From contig JALJCS010000024.1 of the NCBI GenBank assembly GCA_023055355.1, positions 6,029,501-6,093,500 of the forward strand: a stretch of DNA of 64,000 nucleotides. Reading direction: 5' to 3'. Positions 63,816 through 64,000 of the stretch are shown in pieces. The notes beneath the pieces are model-generated. The model was given only the letters and a program-made list of their open reading frames with translations. It was not told where the DNA came from and did no database searches. Numbering within the stretch: position 1 is the stretch's first letter; each line of letters starts with the position of its first letter. A program made the translations under genes and the position numbers. This DNA comes from Agelaius tricolor. Its lineage: Eukaryota; Chordata; Aves; Passeriformes; Icteridae.

Positions 63816-64000
63816 CCCAATACACTTATTCAGATCACTGATAATTTAAGCTCATAGGAAGCAGAACTGATGAGTAAACCCCCAGAGTCAGGGATCTGCC
63901 TTAAGCAGCAGCAGTTTTTTCTTTGAGCACAGGTACCATGGCATTCCCAGCAGGCAAGTTCTACCCCTCTCTGTTCCACAAAACCAATCCCAGCCACTCA
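63816..64000. other. right edge of window, nothing recognised
   Basis: Unique sequence right of the low-complexity run. The true 5' end of the receptor gene may lie here or beyond the edge. Confidence 0.6.

Noticed and set aside
63205..63825. 206-codon minus-strand ORF read as one exon
   Set aside because: The first part is translation of an A/C-rich low-complexity run; splice sites divide the rest into two exons.

Overview
The window is vertebrate nuclear DNA, almost certainly from a bird. CR1 retrotransposon 3' ends of the avian type, LTR elements (one with a tRNA-Trp primer-binding site, as in avian retroviruses), compact introns and a steep rise in GC towards the right end all point that way. 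A songbird is possible, judging from the LTR type near 8 kb, but this is not proven.

Two protein-coding genes converge here. From 5,992 to 47,673 on the + strand lies most of NSD2 (WHSC1/MMSET), the histone H3K36 dimethyltransferase: 20 constitutive coding exons encode 1,168 residues in the order PWWP1, HMG box, PHD fingers, PWWP2, AWS-SET-post-SET, last PHD and C5HCH finger, ending in TAG. The 5' exons with the start codon (about 200 residues in the human protein) and the promoter lie left of the window. All exon phases join without a break. Two introns use GC instead of GT at the 5' splice site. A possible 78-base in-frame cassette exon lies between exons 4 and 5, and an intron in the SET region holds an H/ACA-type RNA candidate (SCARNA22/ACA11-like).

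From about 63.6 kb down to 53,304 on the - strand is a gene I cannot name. Seven phase-compatible exons plus a possible signal-peptide exon encode a type I membrane protein of roughly 300 residues, with five to six Cys-rich repeats of the ephrin-receptor-like/GCC2_GCC3 or TNFR type, one transmembrane helix and a short tail. In mammals NELFA is expected beside NSD2, so this gene is the most interesting item in the window.

Between the two stop codons lie the NSD2 3' UTR, a CR1 fragment and, at 52,836-52,880, a perfect 20-bp inverted repeat carrying AATAAA on both strands, a plausible shared 3'-end signal. Inside one intron of the receptor gene a 1.1-kb LTR element without coding capacity is inserted in a CR1 copy. 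It has a 6-bp target duplication, a PBS and a PPT, and its leader contains about eight degenerate copies of the PBS-like sequence.

The remaining DNA is intronic: mostly unique AT-rich sequence on the left, GC-rich sequence with mini- and microsatellites on the right.
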